Counted from the first letter of the stretch, positions 17,961 through 27,953 are shown. The stretch: 64,000 nt of DNA from DATDIC01 sp963777625 (GCA_963777625.1 CAVZRO010000037.1:62001-126000), one strand, 5' to 3'. Made by a program: numbers and translations. Notes: generated from the letters alone by a model not told the origin.

Positions 17961-19313
17961 TCAGGCAGCGTCCGCGATCACTTCGCAGAGCTCGTCCACC
18001 ACCCGGGTCACCAGCGCCTCATCCTCGGCCTCGGCCATCACGCGGATCAGCCGCTCCGTGCCGCTCTCGCGGATCAGCACGCGGCCGGATCCATTCAGCC
18101 GCGCCTGTCGATCGCGGATCGCCGCCTGCACCGCCTCATTCAGTAGCGGCGAGGCGCCGCTGAACCGCACATTCTTCAACCGCTGCGGCAACGGCGTGAA
18201 CACGCGGCACACTTCGCTGGCCGGGCGCCCCTTTTCGACGATCACCGCCAGCACCTGAAGCGCCGCCACCAGCCCATCGCCCGTAGTGGCGAAGTCCGAC
18301 AGGATCACGTGGCCGGACTGCTCGCCGCCCACGTTCATGCCGTGCTCGCGCATCGCCTCGGCCACATAGCGGTCGCCCACCTTAGTGCGCTGCAACCGCA
18401 GCCCGAGTCCCGAGATGAACCGCTCAAGCCCCAGGTTCGACATCACCGTCGCCGCGATGCCTGCTCCACGCAGCCGGTCCGCACCCGCCCAGGACCGCGC
18501 GATCAGGCCCAATATCTGATCGCCGTCGATCAGCGTGCCATGCTCGTCGGAGATCACCAGCCGGTCGGCGTCGCCATCCAGTGCCAGCCCGAGATCGGCG
18601 CCGGTTTGCACCACCTGCGCACACAAATGATCGGGTTTCGTCGATCCGCATTTCTGGTTGATATTGAAACCGTCCGGTGAGACGCCAACCGAAACGACAT
18701 TGGCACCCAGCTCCCACAGCACGGTGGGTGCCACGCGATAGCCCGCACCGTGCGCGCAATCGACCACGATCTTCAGGTCGTCCAACCGCAATCCGCGCGG
18801 AAACGTCGCCTTCGCCGCCTCGATATACCGCCCGGCCGCATCCTCCAGCCGCGCCGCCCGCCCCAGCTTGGCCGGCGCGGCAAGGCGCTGCGAGAGGTCC
18901 GAGCGCATCAGGACCTCGATCTGTGCTTCCGTCTTGTCGGACAGCTTGAACCCGTCGGGTCCGAACAGCTTGATGCCGTTATCCTCGAACGGGTTGTGCG
19001 AGGCCGAGATCATCACCCCCAGATCGGCCCGCAGGCTGCGCGTCAGCATGGCGATCGCCGGGGTCGGCAACGGGCCGACCAGGGTCACATCCATCCCGGC
19101 GCCGATGAAGCCGGCGGTCAAGGCCGGCTCCACCATGTAGCCCGACAATCGCGTATCCTTGCCGATGACCACGCGATGCCGGTGCGTGCCGCGCGTGAAC
19201 AGCAGGCCCGCCGCCTGTCCCAGCCGCAACGCCATTTCGGCCGTCATCGGGTCGCTATTGGCCGTGCCGCGAATGCCATCAGTTCCGAACAGACGCCGCG
19301 CGTGGCTGATCAT
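17961..19313 (-). CDS. glmM: Phosphoglucosamine mutase
   Basis: Interconverts glucosamine-6-phosphate and glucosamine-1-phosphate for UDP-GlcNAc and cell-wall synthesis. It has 450 residues from the ATG at 19313 (ISHARRLFGTDGIRG follows), matching the family length. The phosphoserine loop is MISASHNPFEDNG, the metal-binding loop is DGDADRLVI, and a C-terminal phosphate-binding RESGTERLIRVMAE is present. A longer upstream frame starting at 19391 lacks homology. It heads a short operon with thiD. Confidence 0.96.
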   Translation of the reverse strand: MISHARRLFGTDGIRGTANSDPMTAEMALRLGQAAGLLFTRGTHRHRVVIGKDTRLSGYMVEPALTAGFIGAGMDVTLVGPLPTPAIAMLTRSLRADLGVMISASHNPFEDNGIKLFGPDGFKLSDKTEAQIEVLMRSDLSQRLAAPAKLGRAARLEDAAGRYIEAAKATFPRGLRLDDLKIVVDCAHGAGYRVAPTVLWELGANVVSVGVSPDGFNINQKCGSTKPDHLCAQVVQTGADLGLALDGDADRLVISDEHGTLIDGDQILGLIARSWAGADRLRGAGIAATVMSNLGLERFISGLGLRLQRTKVGDRYVAEAMREHGMNVGGEQSGHVILSDFATTGDGLVAALQVLAVIVEKGRPASEVCRVFTPLPQRLKNVRFSGASPLLNEAVQAAIRDRQARLNGSGRVLIRESGTERLIRVMAEAEDEALVTRVVDELCEVIADAA

Positions 19314-19397
19314 CGTGTGCCTACCAACTGAAGTTTGAACCATGTATCTTTTTTGGAACTTTACCGCGTCTGCAGCCTGGAATGGAAGCACAACATT

Positions 19398-20222
19398 TCA
19401 GCCCGACAACGCCTGCCACACTTTCAGCGCCTGTACCGTCGCCGCCACGTCGTGCACACGCAGGATTGAGGCGCCACGACTGACGGCGAACAGGCCGGCC
19501 GCGACGGACCCGTCGACCCGCTTGCATGCCACCGGTTCCCCGGACAGCCGCCCGATGAACGCCTTTCGTGACAGCCCGACCAGCAGCGGGAATCCCAACT
19601 CCGCCACTTCCCCCAGCCGGCGCAGCAACTCGATCGAGTGTTCGGCCCGCTTGGCGAACCCGATCCCTGGGTCCAGCGCCATGCGCATGCGTGCCACGCC
19701 GGCCCGCTCCGCCGCCGCCACCAGCGCCATAAGTTCCGCCTTCACCTCGCCTGCCACATCCGCGTACTTGGCATGCGCCATCATGGTCGCCGGCTGGCCG
19801 CGCATGTGCATCAGCACCACCGGACATGCGCGCTCCGCCACCAGTGACGCCGCGTCCGGATCGTGCGCCAGTCCCGACACGTCATTGACAATCCGCGCCC
19901 CGGCATCCAGCGCCGCCCGCATCGTCGCCGCATGCCGGCTGTCGATCGAGACGATCAGCCCCGCCGCGGCGAGCCTGCGCACGACCGGCACCACGCGCTC
20001 ACGCTCACGCTCGGGATCGGCCGGCGCCGCCCCCGGCCGGGTACTCTCTCCGCCGACGTCGATGATGTCCGCGCCCGCCGCCGCCATCGCCAACCCAGCC
20101 GCGACCGCGTGGTCCGTATCCTGCAGGGCGCCGCCATCGCTGAAACTGTCCGGTGTGACGTTGACGACGCCCATGACGCGCGGACGATCGAGCGTCAGCC
20201 CGGCCCAGGATGCCGGCGGCAA
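19398..20222 (-). CDS. folP: Dihydropteroate synthase
   Basis: Condenses pABA with dihydropterin pyrophosphate in folate synthesis; the target of sulfonamides. A TIM barrel of 274 residues with the two DHPS signatures MGVVNVTPDSFSDGG and DVGGESTRPGA, plus LDPGIGFAK, GLSRKAFIG and the C-terminal RVHDVA. The start is TTG at 20222, just after the stop of the osmC-like gene. It lies upstream of glmM, an order found in many proteobacteria (folP-glmM). Confidence 0.95.
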   Translation of the reverse strand: MPPASWAGLTLDRPRVMGVVNVTPDSFSDGGALQDTDHAVAAGLAMAAAGADIIDVGGESTRPGAAPADPERERERVVPVVRRLAAAGLIVSIDSRHAATMRAALDAGARIVNDVSGLAHDPDAASLVAERACPVVLMHMRGQPATMMAHAKYADVAGEVKAELMALVAAAERAGVARMRMALDPGIGFAKRAEHSIELLRRLGEVAELGFPLLVGLSRKAFIGRLSGEPVACKRVDGSVAAGLFAVSRGASILRVHDVAATVQALKVWQALSG

Positions 20223-20229
20223 GCCGCCT

Positions 20230-20661
20230 CTACTCCAGTTGTGCGTCCAGTGTGATCTCGGCGTTCAGCACCTTCGACACCGGGCAGTTTGCCTTCGCGT
20301 CCCCCGCCAGCCGCTGGAATGTCGCCGCGTCGATCCCTGGCACCTTCCCCCGCAGCGTCAGCGCCACCGAGGCAATCCGCCACCCAGCGCCTTCCTGCTC
20401 CAGGTTCAGCCGCGCCTCGGTCCGCAGGGTCTCCGCCGTGTGCCCCGCCCCGGCCAGTTGGAACGCCAGCGCCATGCTGAAACACCCGGCATGTGCCGCG
20501 GCGATCAGCTCCTCTGGGTTGGTGCCCTTGCCGTCGCCGAACCGCGTGGTGAAGGAATAGGGCGTGTTCGACAACGTGCCGCTTTGCGTGCTGAGCGTGC
20601 CCGTGCCGTCGCGTCCGGCGCCGTGCCACTGCGCCGAAGCCGTCCGTTTGATCGTTGCCAT
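20230..20661 (-). CDS. OsmC-family peroxiredoxin-like protein
   Basis: A homodimeric thiol peroxidase of the OsmC/Ohr family, 143 residues from the ATG at 20661. The two catalytic cysteines are in ELIAAAHAGCFSMAL and KANCPVSKVL, spaced as in OsmC. It reduces organic hydroperoxides using a thiol donor. The N-terminal TASAQWHGAGRDG and GTNPEELIAA match OsmC rather than Ohr. It lies directly upstream of folP. Confidence 0.93.
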   Translation of the reverse strand: MATIKRTASAQWHGAGRDGTGTLSTQSGTLSNTPYSFTTRFGDGKGTNPEELIAAAHAGCFSMALAFQLAGAGHTAETLRTEARLNLEQEGAGWRIASVALTLRGKVPGIDAATFQRLAGDAKANCPVSKVLNAEITLDAQLE

Positions 20662-20713
20662 GTAGTTGCCCTCCGTACGACGGGTCACAACCTGCGCCTG
20701 GCTGCGACAGCGC

Positions 20714-20955
20714 TCAAGAGGCGCGTTTCGTCGCGGCGGACGAAAGCGCCACACGGCGAATTCCATGCTTCAGAAGCACACTGTTGAAATTGATCAGCAA
20801 GCCGAGCTGGTGCCCGCTCAGCCGCAGATACGTGAGTAGCTGGGCATGGTGAATGAGAGCGACGTGCTCGACGCCCTTGTGGATCAACGGCAACAGCACC
20901 TGACGTTCATAGGCAAGGCCGCAGACGTCGCCAATACGGAATGTTCTCCGAAGGA
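20714..20955 (-). pseudogene. GxxExxY-family protein, truncated and internally deleted
   Basis: This keeps the conserved end of the family: YERQVLLPLIHKGV, then HHAQLLTYLRLSG, LGLLINFN and KHGIRRV. The N-terminal GxxExxY motif is gone, and about 25 residues between HKGV and EHVALIHHAQ, including the conserved VEIK acidic segment, are missing in frame. The upstream end runs into transposase remnants. This is a dead gene, probably disrupted by the insertion sequence. The family is related to PDDEXK nucleases; its role is unsettled. Confidence 0.8.
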
Positions 20956-20963
20956 GACGGAGG

Positions 20964-21350
20964 ATGAGGAAGAGCCGGTTCACGGAAGAGCAGATTGTCG
21001 CTGCTGACGGAGTGGACGACGCGGCATGCGGGCTATCGGATCAGCCAGGTCATCCGCAAACGGATCAAGGAGGCGAATGGCTGGATCAAGGAGGTTGGCG
21101 GCATGGCGCAAACCAAGCTGCGCGGGGTGAAATCGGTCGAGTGGATGTTTGTGTTCAAGGCGGCGGCTTACAACCTGATCCGATTGCCGCGGCTGCTGGT
21201 GACAGCATGAGTCTGCCCAAAATCTGGCCGAGGCCGCATCAGCGGCTTTGGAACTCGCGGAAAATGGCTGAAAACGCCCGTGGAAATCGGAAATCAGAGC
21301 TGAATACAGACAAAATCTGATCTTGAGAGGACTTTTTCAGCAGCCTGCTA
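20964..21350 (+). mobile_element. Chimeric insertion-sequence remnant
   Basis: Two transposase fragments are abutted. 20964-20996 encodes MRKSRFTEEQIVA, the start of an IS3-type OrfA. From about 20995 to 21210 a different frame encodes HAGYRISQVIRKRI, GWIKEVGGMAQTKLRG and VFKAAAYNLIRLPRLL, the C-terminus of an IS5/IS1182-type DDE transposase. The tail to about 21350 ends in GACTTTTTCAGCAGCCTGC, which looks like an IS terminus. No intact transposase remains. The remnant lies between the dead GxxExxY gene and the cyclase gene. Confidence 0.8.
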
Positions 21351-21434
21351 AGGGAACTGTTGGTGCAGGGGTCCGCTTCGCACCCATCCGTGACCTCCAC
21401 ACATCCTTTGACAGCCCGTAAAGCCGACATTCGG

Positions 21435-24400
21435 TCACGACGGCGTGGGACAAGCCAGAAACCGTTCCGACTCGACGATATCGGGTGACTGGTCGGGCTC
21501 TGGTATCGCGCGCAAAGCGCTGCGTAACCGGTCAATGTGGTCGGCTTGTTCCTGAAGCCGAGCCGCCAGCCGCGCCTGACTGACTGCAATCCGCAGCCCG
21601 AGCATCGGCACATTCTGCGTCGCGGCCAACTCCGCTGCTTCGGATAAAAGGCTCCACGCACGCGCCGCGGCCGCGGGATCGGCCGCAAGCACCGCCTCTC
21701 CCGTGACGCGCAGCAATTCCGGCAGCCAGATCCCAAACCCGTTTTCTTGGAAAGCAGCGCGCTCCCGAATCAGCAACTCCACCGCGCGCTCCGCCTGCCC
21801 CGCGGCAACCAGAGCCTCCGCAAGAAGGCAGAGATAAACTGAGTAATCCTCGTCGGTCGCGGTTATCTTCTGCCGCGCCATGCCCTCCTCGATCATGCGC
21901 AGACCGGCGTGAGCATCACGTTGCGTCGCAATCACCCATCCTTGGAATACAAGTCCGGCCGCGCCATGGTCAGCCACGCCATGCTCAGCCGTGAAGGCCA
22001 TCAGCTCACCCGCGCGGTCGAACACCTCCTGATAATCGCGCCGATACACCCGGTGCAGCAGCGTCAGCCCCTTGGCATGAACGCGGCTTCCCAAATGACG
22101 GGTTCGCTCCGCCCAGGCGAGCGCTTCCGCCTCATCCGCCATGGCGGAACGCAACCGGCCCTGCATCCACCACGCCTGCGCCCGCGCGCCATGCGCACAT
22201 ACTTTTGGGTCATGGTTGCCATAAATACGGGCATGGTGGCTGAAGTCGCCGCTGGCATAAAGCGCGAGGCCGGCCTGCACATGCTCGCAGCAGCGCTCAA
22301 ACGCCCCGGCATTCAGATGACTGGCCCAGTTGCAATGATGCGCCTGCAGCATCAGGCCGGGGTCGTTGCCCGTGACGGCGCGACTCAGCAGCGCGCTCGC
22401 CCGGTCGACCTTCATATCCAGCCGCCACCACCCCCAGTAGATCGGGAAGTGCGCCGGATCTTCTGGCAGTTGCTGGCACAGCTCCTGTGCCTTCGCGTAG
22501 TGCGCGCGTGTCTCGGCGGAGTTGGGCCCCGTCAGACCGCTCAGGGCAGGCCCCAGCAGCACGCTGACCTGTATCCGCAGATCGATTATGGATTTGGCAG
22601 GCGGCAGAGCCTCCAGTGCCGCCAGGGCGCGCCGCAGGATCCGGGTCGCCTCCGTCAGGGCGGATCGCGCAAGACTTCGCCGCGCAGCTTCCAGCCACAG
22701 CGGCGCCGCTTCCTCCGCCAACCCGCCTTCCATCAAATGATGCGCCAGAACATCCGGGTCGCGTGCCGCTGCCGCCGGGTCGCTCTCCCGGATTGCGCGC
22801 GCCATGCGCCGGTGCAGCTCGCGGCGGCGGCCTCGCAGCAGGCTGCTATAAGCGGCCTCACGGACCAGCGCGTGGCTGAAACTCACGATTTCAACGCGAA
22901 GCCTCGTATGCCTTTCAAGAATTCCTGCTTCCACGAGCAGGGAAAGAGACGGCTCCAGCCCCTCGGGCGCCAGCCCGCAGGCGCGCGCGAGCACATCCCG
23001 CCGCACCGAGCGTCCGGCGACCGCCGCCACTTGCGCAAGCTGCTTCCCCGGACCTGACCGATCGAGCCGGGAGATCAGCGATTCCTGCAGCGACTCGGGG
23101 ACAAAATCGATCAGTTCTGTCGATTCACCGCTTCGTTCCAGCAACACCCGAGCCACCTCTTCCACGAAGAGCGGCACGCCGTCCGTCCGGTGAACCACTT
23201 GTTCCAGGAGCGCCGGCAGAGGCCTCGTAACGCCGAACAGCTCGTTCAGCATGTCCGCCACCTCGGATTGTGCCAGACGATCCAGGCGAAGAACCATCAC
23301 ATCGGAACCGAGCCAGTCCAGGTTCACGCCGTCGCGCCCGGTCAGCAACAATGCCAGCGGCGCGCCAGCTACGCGGGGGAGTATCGCTTCCAACAATTCC
23401 CGCGTGGAGGGATCCAGCCAGTGGAGATCCTCGACGATCAGACACAAGGGCTGCCTCGTCGCAATCGCCAATATCTGCTCGGCCAGTACCGCGACCGTCT
23501 GATCCCGCACTTGCTCCGGCGAGAGCGACGCCTGATCCGGCCCTTCGAGCGGAAAACCCAGCAGTCTCGCGAAGACCGGCAGGGCACGTTTGCGCTGCTC
23601 GGTCGTGCCGGCCACGATATACGCGATCTTCCGCCGCGCGACAGGCGGTGTGTCTTCCGGCTCCAGCCCGCTGACGATGCGAACATGGTCAATGACCGGC
23701 CCCAGCGGGCGGTTCTCGTCAAAAGGCGTCGTCGCCAGGTGCGATACCCGCATGCCGGCTGGCAAGTGATGAGCGATCAGATGCTCGATGAGCCTCGATT
23801 TCCCAATACCCGGCTCACCCATAACGAGCGCCGCCTGCCCGTTTCCGGCCGCGGCCTGGTTGAGCATGCCTTGCAATACCGAAAGCTCGGCTTCGCGCCC
23901 GTGCAGTCCGGTAAGCCGGGCCGGCGCTGCCAGACCGCGGTGCGGCTTTTCTCCAATGACGCGCCACGGAACGCGCGGTGTCGGAAAACCCCTGAGTTCC
24001 ACCGATCCCAGCGGCTCGCACTCGAACAGAGGCTGCACTCGGGAATGAGTATGCTCGCCGATGACGATTCCGTTCCGCCGCGCCAGCGTCTGAAGCCGCG
24101 CGGCAAGGTTCAGCACGGAGCCGGTGGCCTCGGCATGATCTGTCCCGCCGCCGGGATCCAGGTCACCAACGACGGCAGTCCCCGTGGCGATGCCGATCCG
24201 GACCGAGAGTGGCATCTGGGCCGGGGTGATTAGTGCGGAAATTCCGCCCGCGATCTCCAGTGCAGCACGGACGGCGCGTTCCGGGTCGTTTTCGTGTGCG
24301 CTGGGGTGGCCGAAATAGGCCAGGATACCGTCACCGACATACCGCACGACCGAGCCGCCGAAGCGGTTGACCGCTGCGTCGCAGAACGCGCGGTAGGCCT

Positions 24401-24536
24401 GCAGCATCTCCAGCAGGTCCTCGGGGTCCAGCCGTTCGCCAAGCGCAGTGGAGTCTTCGAGATCGACAAACATGACGGTAAGCGGCCGGCGTTCGGCTCC
24501 CAGGTTCAAAGGCTGCTCGCTCAACCTCTGGCCCAC
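21435..24536 (-). CDS. Class III adenylate/guanylate cyclase with AAA ATPase and TPR-like C-terminus
   Basis: A large multidomain signalling protein of 1033 residues. The N-terminal cyclase homology domain (about 15-190) has VMFVDLEDST and RYVGDGILAYFG, holding the two metal-binding aspartates. A P-loop ATPase of the STAND type follows (about 205-470): Walker A GEPGIGKSRLIEHL and Walker B-like LCLIVEDLHWLDPS. The C-terminal half (about 550-1033) is helical and Ala-rich, like TPR repeats. Such proteins are thought to couple ligand or partner binding to cyclic-nucleotide production. It is transcribed alone; its upstream side is a 416-bp gap. Confidence 0.9.
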   Translation of the reverse strand: MGQRLSEQPLNLGAERRPLTVMFVDLEDSTALGERLDPEDLLEMLQAYRAFCDAAVNRFGGSVVRYVGDGILAYFGHPSAHENDPERAVRAALEIAGGISALITPAQMPLSVRIGIATGTAVVGDLDPGGGTDHAEATGSVLNLAARLQTLARRNGIVIGEHTHSRVQPLFECEPLGSVELRGFPTPRVPWRVIGEKPHRGLAAPARLTGLHGREAELSVLQGMLNQAAAGNGQAALVMGEPGIGKSRLIEHLIAHHLPAGMRVSHLATTPFDENRPLGPVIDHVRIVSGLEPEDTPPVARRKIAYIVAGTTEQRKRALPVFARLLGFPLEGPDQASLSPEQVRDQTVAVLAEQILAIATRQPLCLIVEDLHWLDPSTRELLEAILPRVAGAPLALLLTGRDGVNLDWLGSDVMVLRLDRLAQSEVADMLNELFGVTRPLPALLEQVVHRTDGVPLFVEEVARVLLERSGESTELIDFVPESLQESLISRLDRSGPGKQLAQVAAVAGRSVRRDVLARACGLAPEGLEPSLSLLVEAGILERHTRLRVEIVSFSHALVREAAYSSLLRGRRRELHRRMARAIRESDPAAAARDPDVLAHHLMEGGLAEEAAPLWLEAARRSLARSALTEATRILRRALAALEALPPAKSIIDLRIQVSVLLGPALSGLTGPNSAETRAHYAKAQELCQQLPEDPAHFPIYWGWWRLDMKVDRASALLSRAVTGNDPGLMLQAHHCNWASHLNAGAFERCCEHVQAGLALYASGDFSHHARIYGNHDPKVCAHGARAQAWWMQGRLRSAMADEAEALAWAERTRHLGSRVHAKGLTLLHRVYRRDYQEVFDRAGELMAFTAEHGVADHGAAGLVFQGWVIATQRDAHAGLRMIEEGMARQKITATDEDYSVYLCLLAEALVAAGQAERAVELLIRERAAFQENGFGIWLPELLRVTGEAVLAADPAAAARAWSLLSEAAELAATQNVPMLGLRIAVSQARLAARLQEQADHIDRLRSALRAIPEPDQSPDIVESERFLACPTPS

Positions 24537-24952
24537 CCCACGAAATCTCCCCGTCTCGCAGGCAAGAGCCCGCGGGCGTTGTGTTTTACGTATCCTTCGA
24601 TATCGGTACGCGTGGCTCTTGAGCCAGACAACGCCCAGGTCCCTGAACAGTCCCTGTGATCGAAGGGATCATCCCCACCAATCTCTTTCCCCGAACCGCG
24701 AGCAGCCTCGCGATGGGCTTCATAATGGCCCCCGAAAAGCTCAGGCAGCAAGAAGTTAGTCGTAGGCGTGTTTATTGAAAGATGTGCCCACAGATGAGAC
24801 TAGTATCACGTCGGTCGTCAAGGTGCCGTCGTGGGTTCGGGGGAGAATATCTCCCGACTACCGAAATAGGGCTGGCGCTTTGTTGAACGGACTGGTACAT
24901 ACCTGACCCGTAACTACTAAACGAACCCAGCGGCTAAGCGAAAGTCGGCGGC
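24537..24952. other. Intergenic region, divergent between cyclase and lipoprotein genes
   Basis: 416 bp with no supported gene and lower GC than its surroundings. It must contain the promoters of both divergent genes. No palindrome, tRNA or riboswitch fold was recognised by eye. It marks the left edge of the compositionally distinct stretch running to about 28.9 kb. Confidence 0.5.
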
Positions 24953-26155
24953 ATGTTACGGCATCAATATCTTGGGGTGGTTGCTCTTGGTGTAGTTATC
25001 GCGTGCGCAGTTAGTTGCGCACCGGGCGTGAACCTCTCACAAACTGGCTCCGTTGAAACCACCAGCTTGACTGGTTTACCCCCACCTCTGTCAGCGCCGG
25101 TACGCGACGATGCCTGTGTAACCGGCAACGGAGCAAATTTTGTAACTACTCATGTGAAGTACCTGAACCCGACGGGATCGAATGGCGTTCCTTTGGGGTT
25201 CGATTTCCCGCATAACGGCACGCAGATCGTATCGGGCAAACGTCAATACGTAGCTCCTTTCGTATCCGGCCCCAATTTCCTGTCGAACCGCACCAGGGCG
25301 GACCTGGGAACAGCGTTCGAAAGCGCCCCGATATTTCTAAAAAAGCTGCTCTGCAACAAGCTGAATTATGTGCTCGTAGACGACACGGACTATGGCGGGA
25401 GGCTCTCGCTTGGCTGGGCGTACTGGGAAGAGAAGGCACTGGGCCAGGGGAACGGTAATGGCCGCTTCATTGCGGTTAGTGGGCAGTTATGGAAGGGCCC
25501 TGGGATCGGGCTGCCTGATCTGGTTAAAAACATGATCGAATACTCGATCCCGGGGAGCACGTTTCCCTTGAAGGTAGCTGCCCAGACCATCCCGGCCGAC
25601 AGTGCTCCCGGGCAGGGGCCAACGTGGGCAGCCGTGTTGGCTATCCTGGCGCGCGAAGCCGGATTCGTTGTGGAGCGGGATATCAGTGCTGGCAACGTTA
25701 TACAGTATACCTGCCCCAATGGATCAGACTATTACTCGTATTCCTGGACCGAAAACTGGCGCACCAGACCGCTGTTCCTTGGCACAATTAGAACCTACGC
25801 GATGCAGCAGACTTACTCGTATCACCTTTCATCGGTCCCCGGTAGTGACGATATCGTTCAAGACGTGCAAACCAACGATAGCCAAAAAAATCTCAGTCCC
25901 CACCTCCAACAGATTTATGACTCTCAGCATCCAGAATTTCTTGATCTGATTTCAGTCTGGGGACCTGATACCGACTTTGTATCTGTGTTCATGGCATCAA
26001 TGCTTCAACAGTCGTCCTTTAAGCTGGCTCAGATTTCTGTCGCTTTCAATGGTGGGCCGTGGGCACAGGAAATCACAAACCTGAACAACCCTGGCTCAAC
26101 GCTTCTGCAGAAAAGCCAGTGCATGAAGGCCATCGAAACTGCTTACAACCCCTGA
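24953..26155 (+). CDS. Uncharacterised lipoprotein
   Basis: 400 residues with no family I recognise. The N-terminus is a lipoprotein signal: hydrophobic LGVVALGVVIACAV followed by the lipobox-like VSCAP, with the Cys near residue 22. The mature protein is rich in Asn, Ser, Tyr and Gly, with motifs such as YYSYSWTENWRT and a middle helical region (AAVLAILAREAGFVV). Its base composition is clearly more AT-rich than flanking genes, suggesting acquisition by transfer. It stands alone, convergent with the ycaO gene; a hairpin follows its stop. Confidence 0.75.
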   Translation: MLRHQYLGVVALGVVIACAVSCAPGVNLSQTGSVETTSLTGLPPPLSAPVRDDACVTGNGANFVTTHVKYLNPTGSNGVPLGFDFPHNGTQIVSGKRQYVAPFVSGPNFLSNRTRADLGTAFESAPIFLKKLLCNKLNYVLVDDTDYGGRLSLGWAYWEEKALGQGNGNGRFIAVSGQLWKGPGIGLPDLVKNMIEYSIPGSTFPLKVAAQTIPADSAPGQGPTWAAVLAILAREAGFVVERDISAGNVIQYTCPNGSDYYSYSWTENWRTRPLFLGTIRTYAMQQTYSYHLSSVPGSDDIVQDVQTNDSQKNLSPHLQQIYDSQHPEFLDLISVWGPDTDFVSVFMASMLQQSSFKLAQISVAFNGGPWAQEITNLNNPGSTLLQKSQCMKAIETAYNP

Positions 26156-26167
26156 GTGTTCTCAGGT

Positions 26168-26190
26168 GCCGAAGGAAACTCCGTTTCGGC
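26168..26190. terminator. Hairpin between convergent lipoprotein and ycaO genes
   Basis: GCCGAA (26168) pairs with TTCGGC (ending 26190) around an 11-base spacer, 13 bases past the lipoprotein stop. No T-run follows, so intrinsic termination is uncertain. Confidence 0.4.
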
Positions 26191-26256
26191 TACAACCGCC
26201 TAACTTAGGCCCGCCGCGTCAGCAACGTCGCTTTCATAGCGGAATTTCTAACTATC

Positions 26257-27507
26257 TCAGCCAACCCGCGTGCGTTCCACATACTCCGCGTTCCGGAAAT
26301 CGCCTTCTCGACCGGGAATCACCACACGCGTCACCATTATCGCGAGATGTGATCGGCTCAGATCAACCGCAACTACCTGGCCTGCGCCCGCATCTCGTAG
26401 CCGCTCCAGAGCCCAGGCGGTATCCCCCACAATATCTTCGCTCTCAGCACTCGCAACATCCTGAAAACTTCATTGGCGCGCCGGCGGCCCGGAGCACGTC
26501 CAGCACAACCTCCGCAACCACCATGTTCCCACGTACCTCATAATCCGACAGCGGCAAATCATCCCTTGCCCCAACAACATACGTCAACCGCGTTTGCGCC
26601 GCTTCCGTCAGCGCGCGCGACAGTGCGATCCCCCGATCCGGATGGCACCCCGCGCCCCGAAAGCGCCGCATCCCCAGCTTGGGATCGTCTGACATCTCTC
26701 GGATGTCGCACACGAATGCCGCGATCCCGATATTGCTCGTTACATCCCACACCCGCACGCCCACGCCCGCAGCGGCAAAGCGATCGAGCAGCCACCGGCA
26801 TCCCTCATCGTCTACCGAATCCAAATCCAGCCCGCGCGATACCCGCTCCCGCAGCGGCAACCCGCTCCATCGTGCCACCGCATCGCGCTCAATCACTTCG
26901 CAAATCCCCGCGCTCAGCGCCTCCAGCAAATGGTTGCCCGAGGCCAGTCCGTTCGTCCCGCGCAGGAACACCCCGCTATCCGGCCGCGGCTCGACAGTAA
27001 AATCAGTATGTACAATCTCCGCCGGCACCCAGCATGGTTCCCGCTGCTGCAGATCGTATCCTTCAATCCAATCTATTTCCTGCTCCGGATCGAAAATCCC
27101 GCCATTTCCCGCCAGCTTCCACGGATCAACCACAGCAGCCCGCGCCGACAACTCCCGATAGCTCGCCAGCCGAAATCGCCCCGCGATATCCTCCCCATGA
27201 AACTGCTCAGCGAGCCTCCATCAGCGCCGACGGCAAACGCATGTTCCACCGTCAGACCTTTGCCCTGGCAGACCGAAACCGACCGTGAATTCGGCCGCAC
27301 CGCCATGGCCACCGGAATCCCGATCCGATCCAACCCAGTAACGTCACTGATCCGCGTGATCCCCATCGCCGGCGCCAGCGGACCGAAGCGCGCCAGCGTC
27401 TCCGCGGGCGCCACTATCCGATGCGTGCCTGCTAAAAACCGTTTGGGCGCGCGCTCTCCGAGAGCCCGCTCTATGCAACGCCAACTGGGCGCCGCATCCT
27501 CGCTCAA
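26257..27507 (-). pseudogene. ycaO: YcaO-family cyclodehydratase/thioamidation enzyme, broken by three +1 frameshifts
   Basis: An ATP-dependent YcaO enzyme that would activate a peptide backbone amide. The N-terminus (start 27507, AUGA overlap with the upstream ORF) reads GITRISDVTGLDRIGIPVAM and RPNSRSVSVCQGKGLTVEHA. The frame shifts at about 27235 to PSALMEA, again at about 27211 to QFHGEDIAGRFRLASYREL, runs well through GTNGLASGN, EALSAGICEVIERDA and RGAGCHPDRGIALSRALTEAAQTRL, then shifts a third time at AAAA 26464-26467 into QDVASAESEDIVGDT and the terminal VTRVVIPGREG, stopping at 26257. Each break is repaired by deleting one base. Repaired length is about 415 residues, normal for stand-alone YcaO. 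It pairs with the divergent tfuA. Confidence 0.85.
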
Positions 27508-27953
27508 TGCGCGTTCTTGTCGCCCTGCGCCTTCGGCTTAGGATCGCTCTGCTCGGACGCCGAGGCTTTTTTCGCGCTCCCCGAACCCTCGTCCGGTGCC
27601 GGTTGCCGCGGCCGGACCCATTGCACCCCCCCTGCTCCGTCCGCGACGACGAGCGGGCTGATCCGAACCGGGCCGCTTCGGCCCGCGTCGTCAACAAGAC
27701 GCCTCAGCAGGTCCGCTTGGCCGCCAACCTGTAGAAACAGCTCGTGCGCCTCTTGCCCGGCTTCGATCAAAAAAATCCGGCCCTTACGCAGCTCCAGCGT
27801 CGCCTCGCCCGTCACGCCGCTCCTCGTCGGCGCCGGTGCCGCATCGACCTTGGTTGTCGAAACATCGGCCTGCGCCACACCGAGCGACAACGCCCCAGAG
27901 CCGACGATCGCCGCTGTCGTGCCAGCCCACTTGTGCTTTGATTGCCGGGCCAT
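27504..27953 (-). CDS. Uncharacterised 149-residue protein coupled to ycaO
   Basis: No family recognised. The N-terminal 30 residues are basic then hydrophobic (KHKWAGTTAAIVGSGALSLGVAQA), like a signal peptide or anchor, with a plausible cleavage after AQA. The middle (about 50-110) is soluble and mixed, and the tail is a charged, low-complexity Lys/Asp/Ser/Pro stretch ending DKNAH. It contains no cysteine. A strong GGGGGAAGG site precedes the ATG at 27953, and its stop overlaps the ycaO start (ATGA), so the two are translated together. It may be a substrate, escort or partner of the YcaO-TfuA pair; that is only inference from linkage. Confidence 0.7.
   Translation of the reverse strand: MARQSKHKWAGTTAAIVGSGALSLGVAQADVSTTKVDAAPAPTRSGVTGEATLELRKGRIFLIEAGQEAHELFLQVGGQADLLRRLVDDAGRSGPVRISPLVVADGAGGVQWVRPRQPAPDEGSGSAKKASASEQSDPKPKAQGDKNAH

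Noticed and set aside
24537..24952. Possible riboswitch or small RNA
   Set aside because: No conserved fold or terminator could be made out by eye.
27504..27953. ORF149 as a classical short RiPP precursor
   Set aside because: It is too long, has a signal-like N-terminus and lacks Cys; kept only as a candidate partner.
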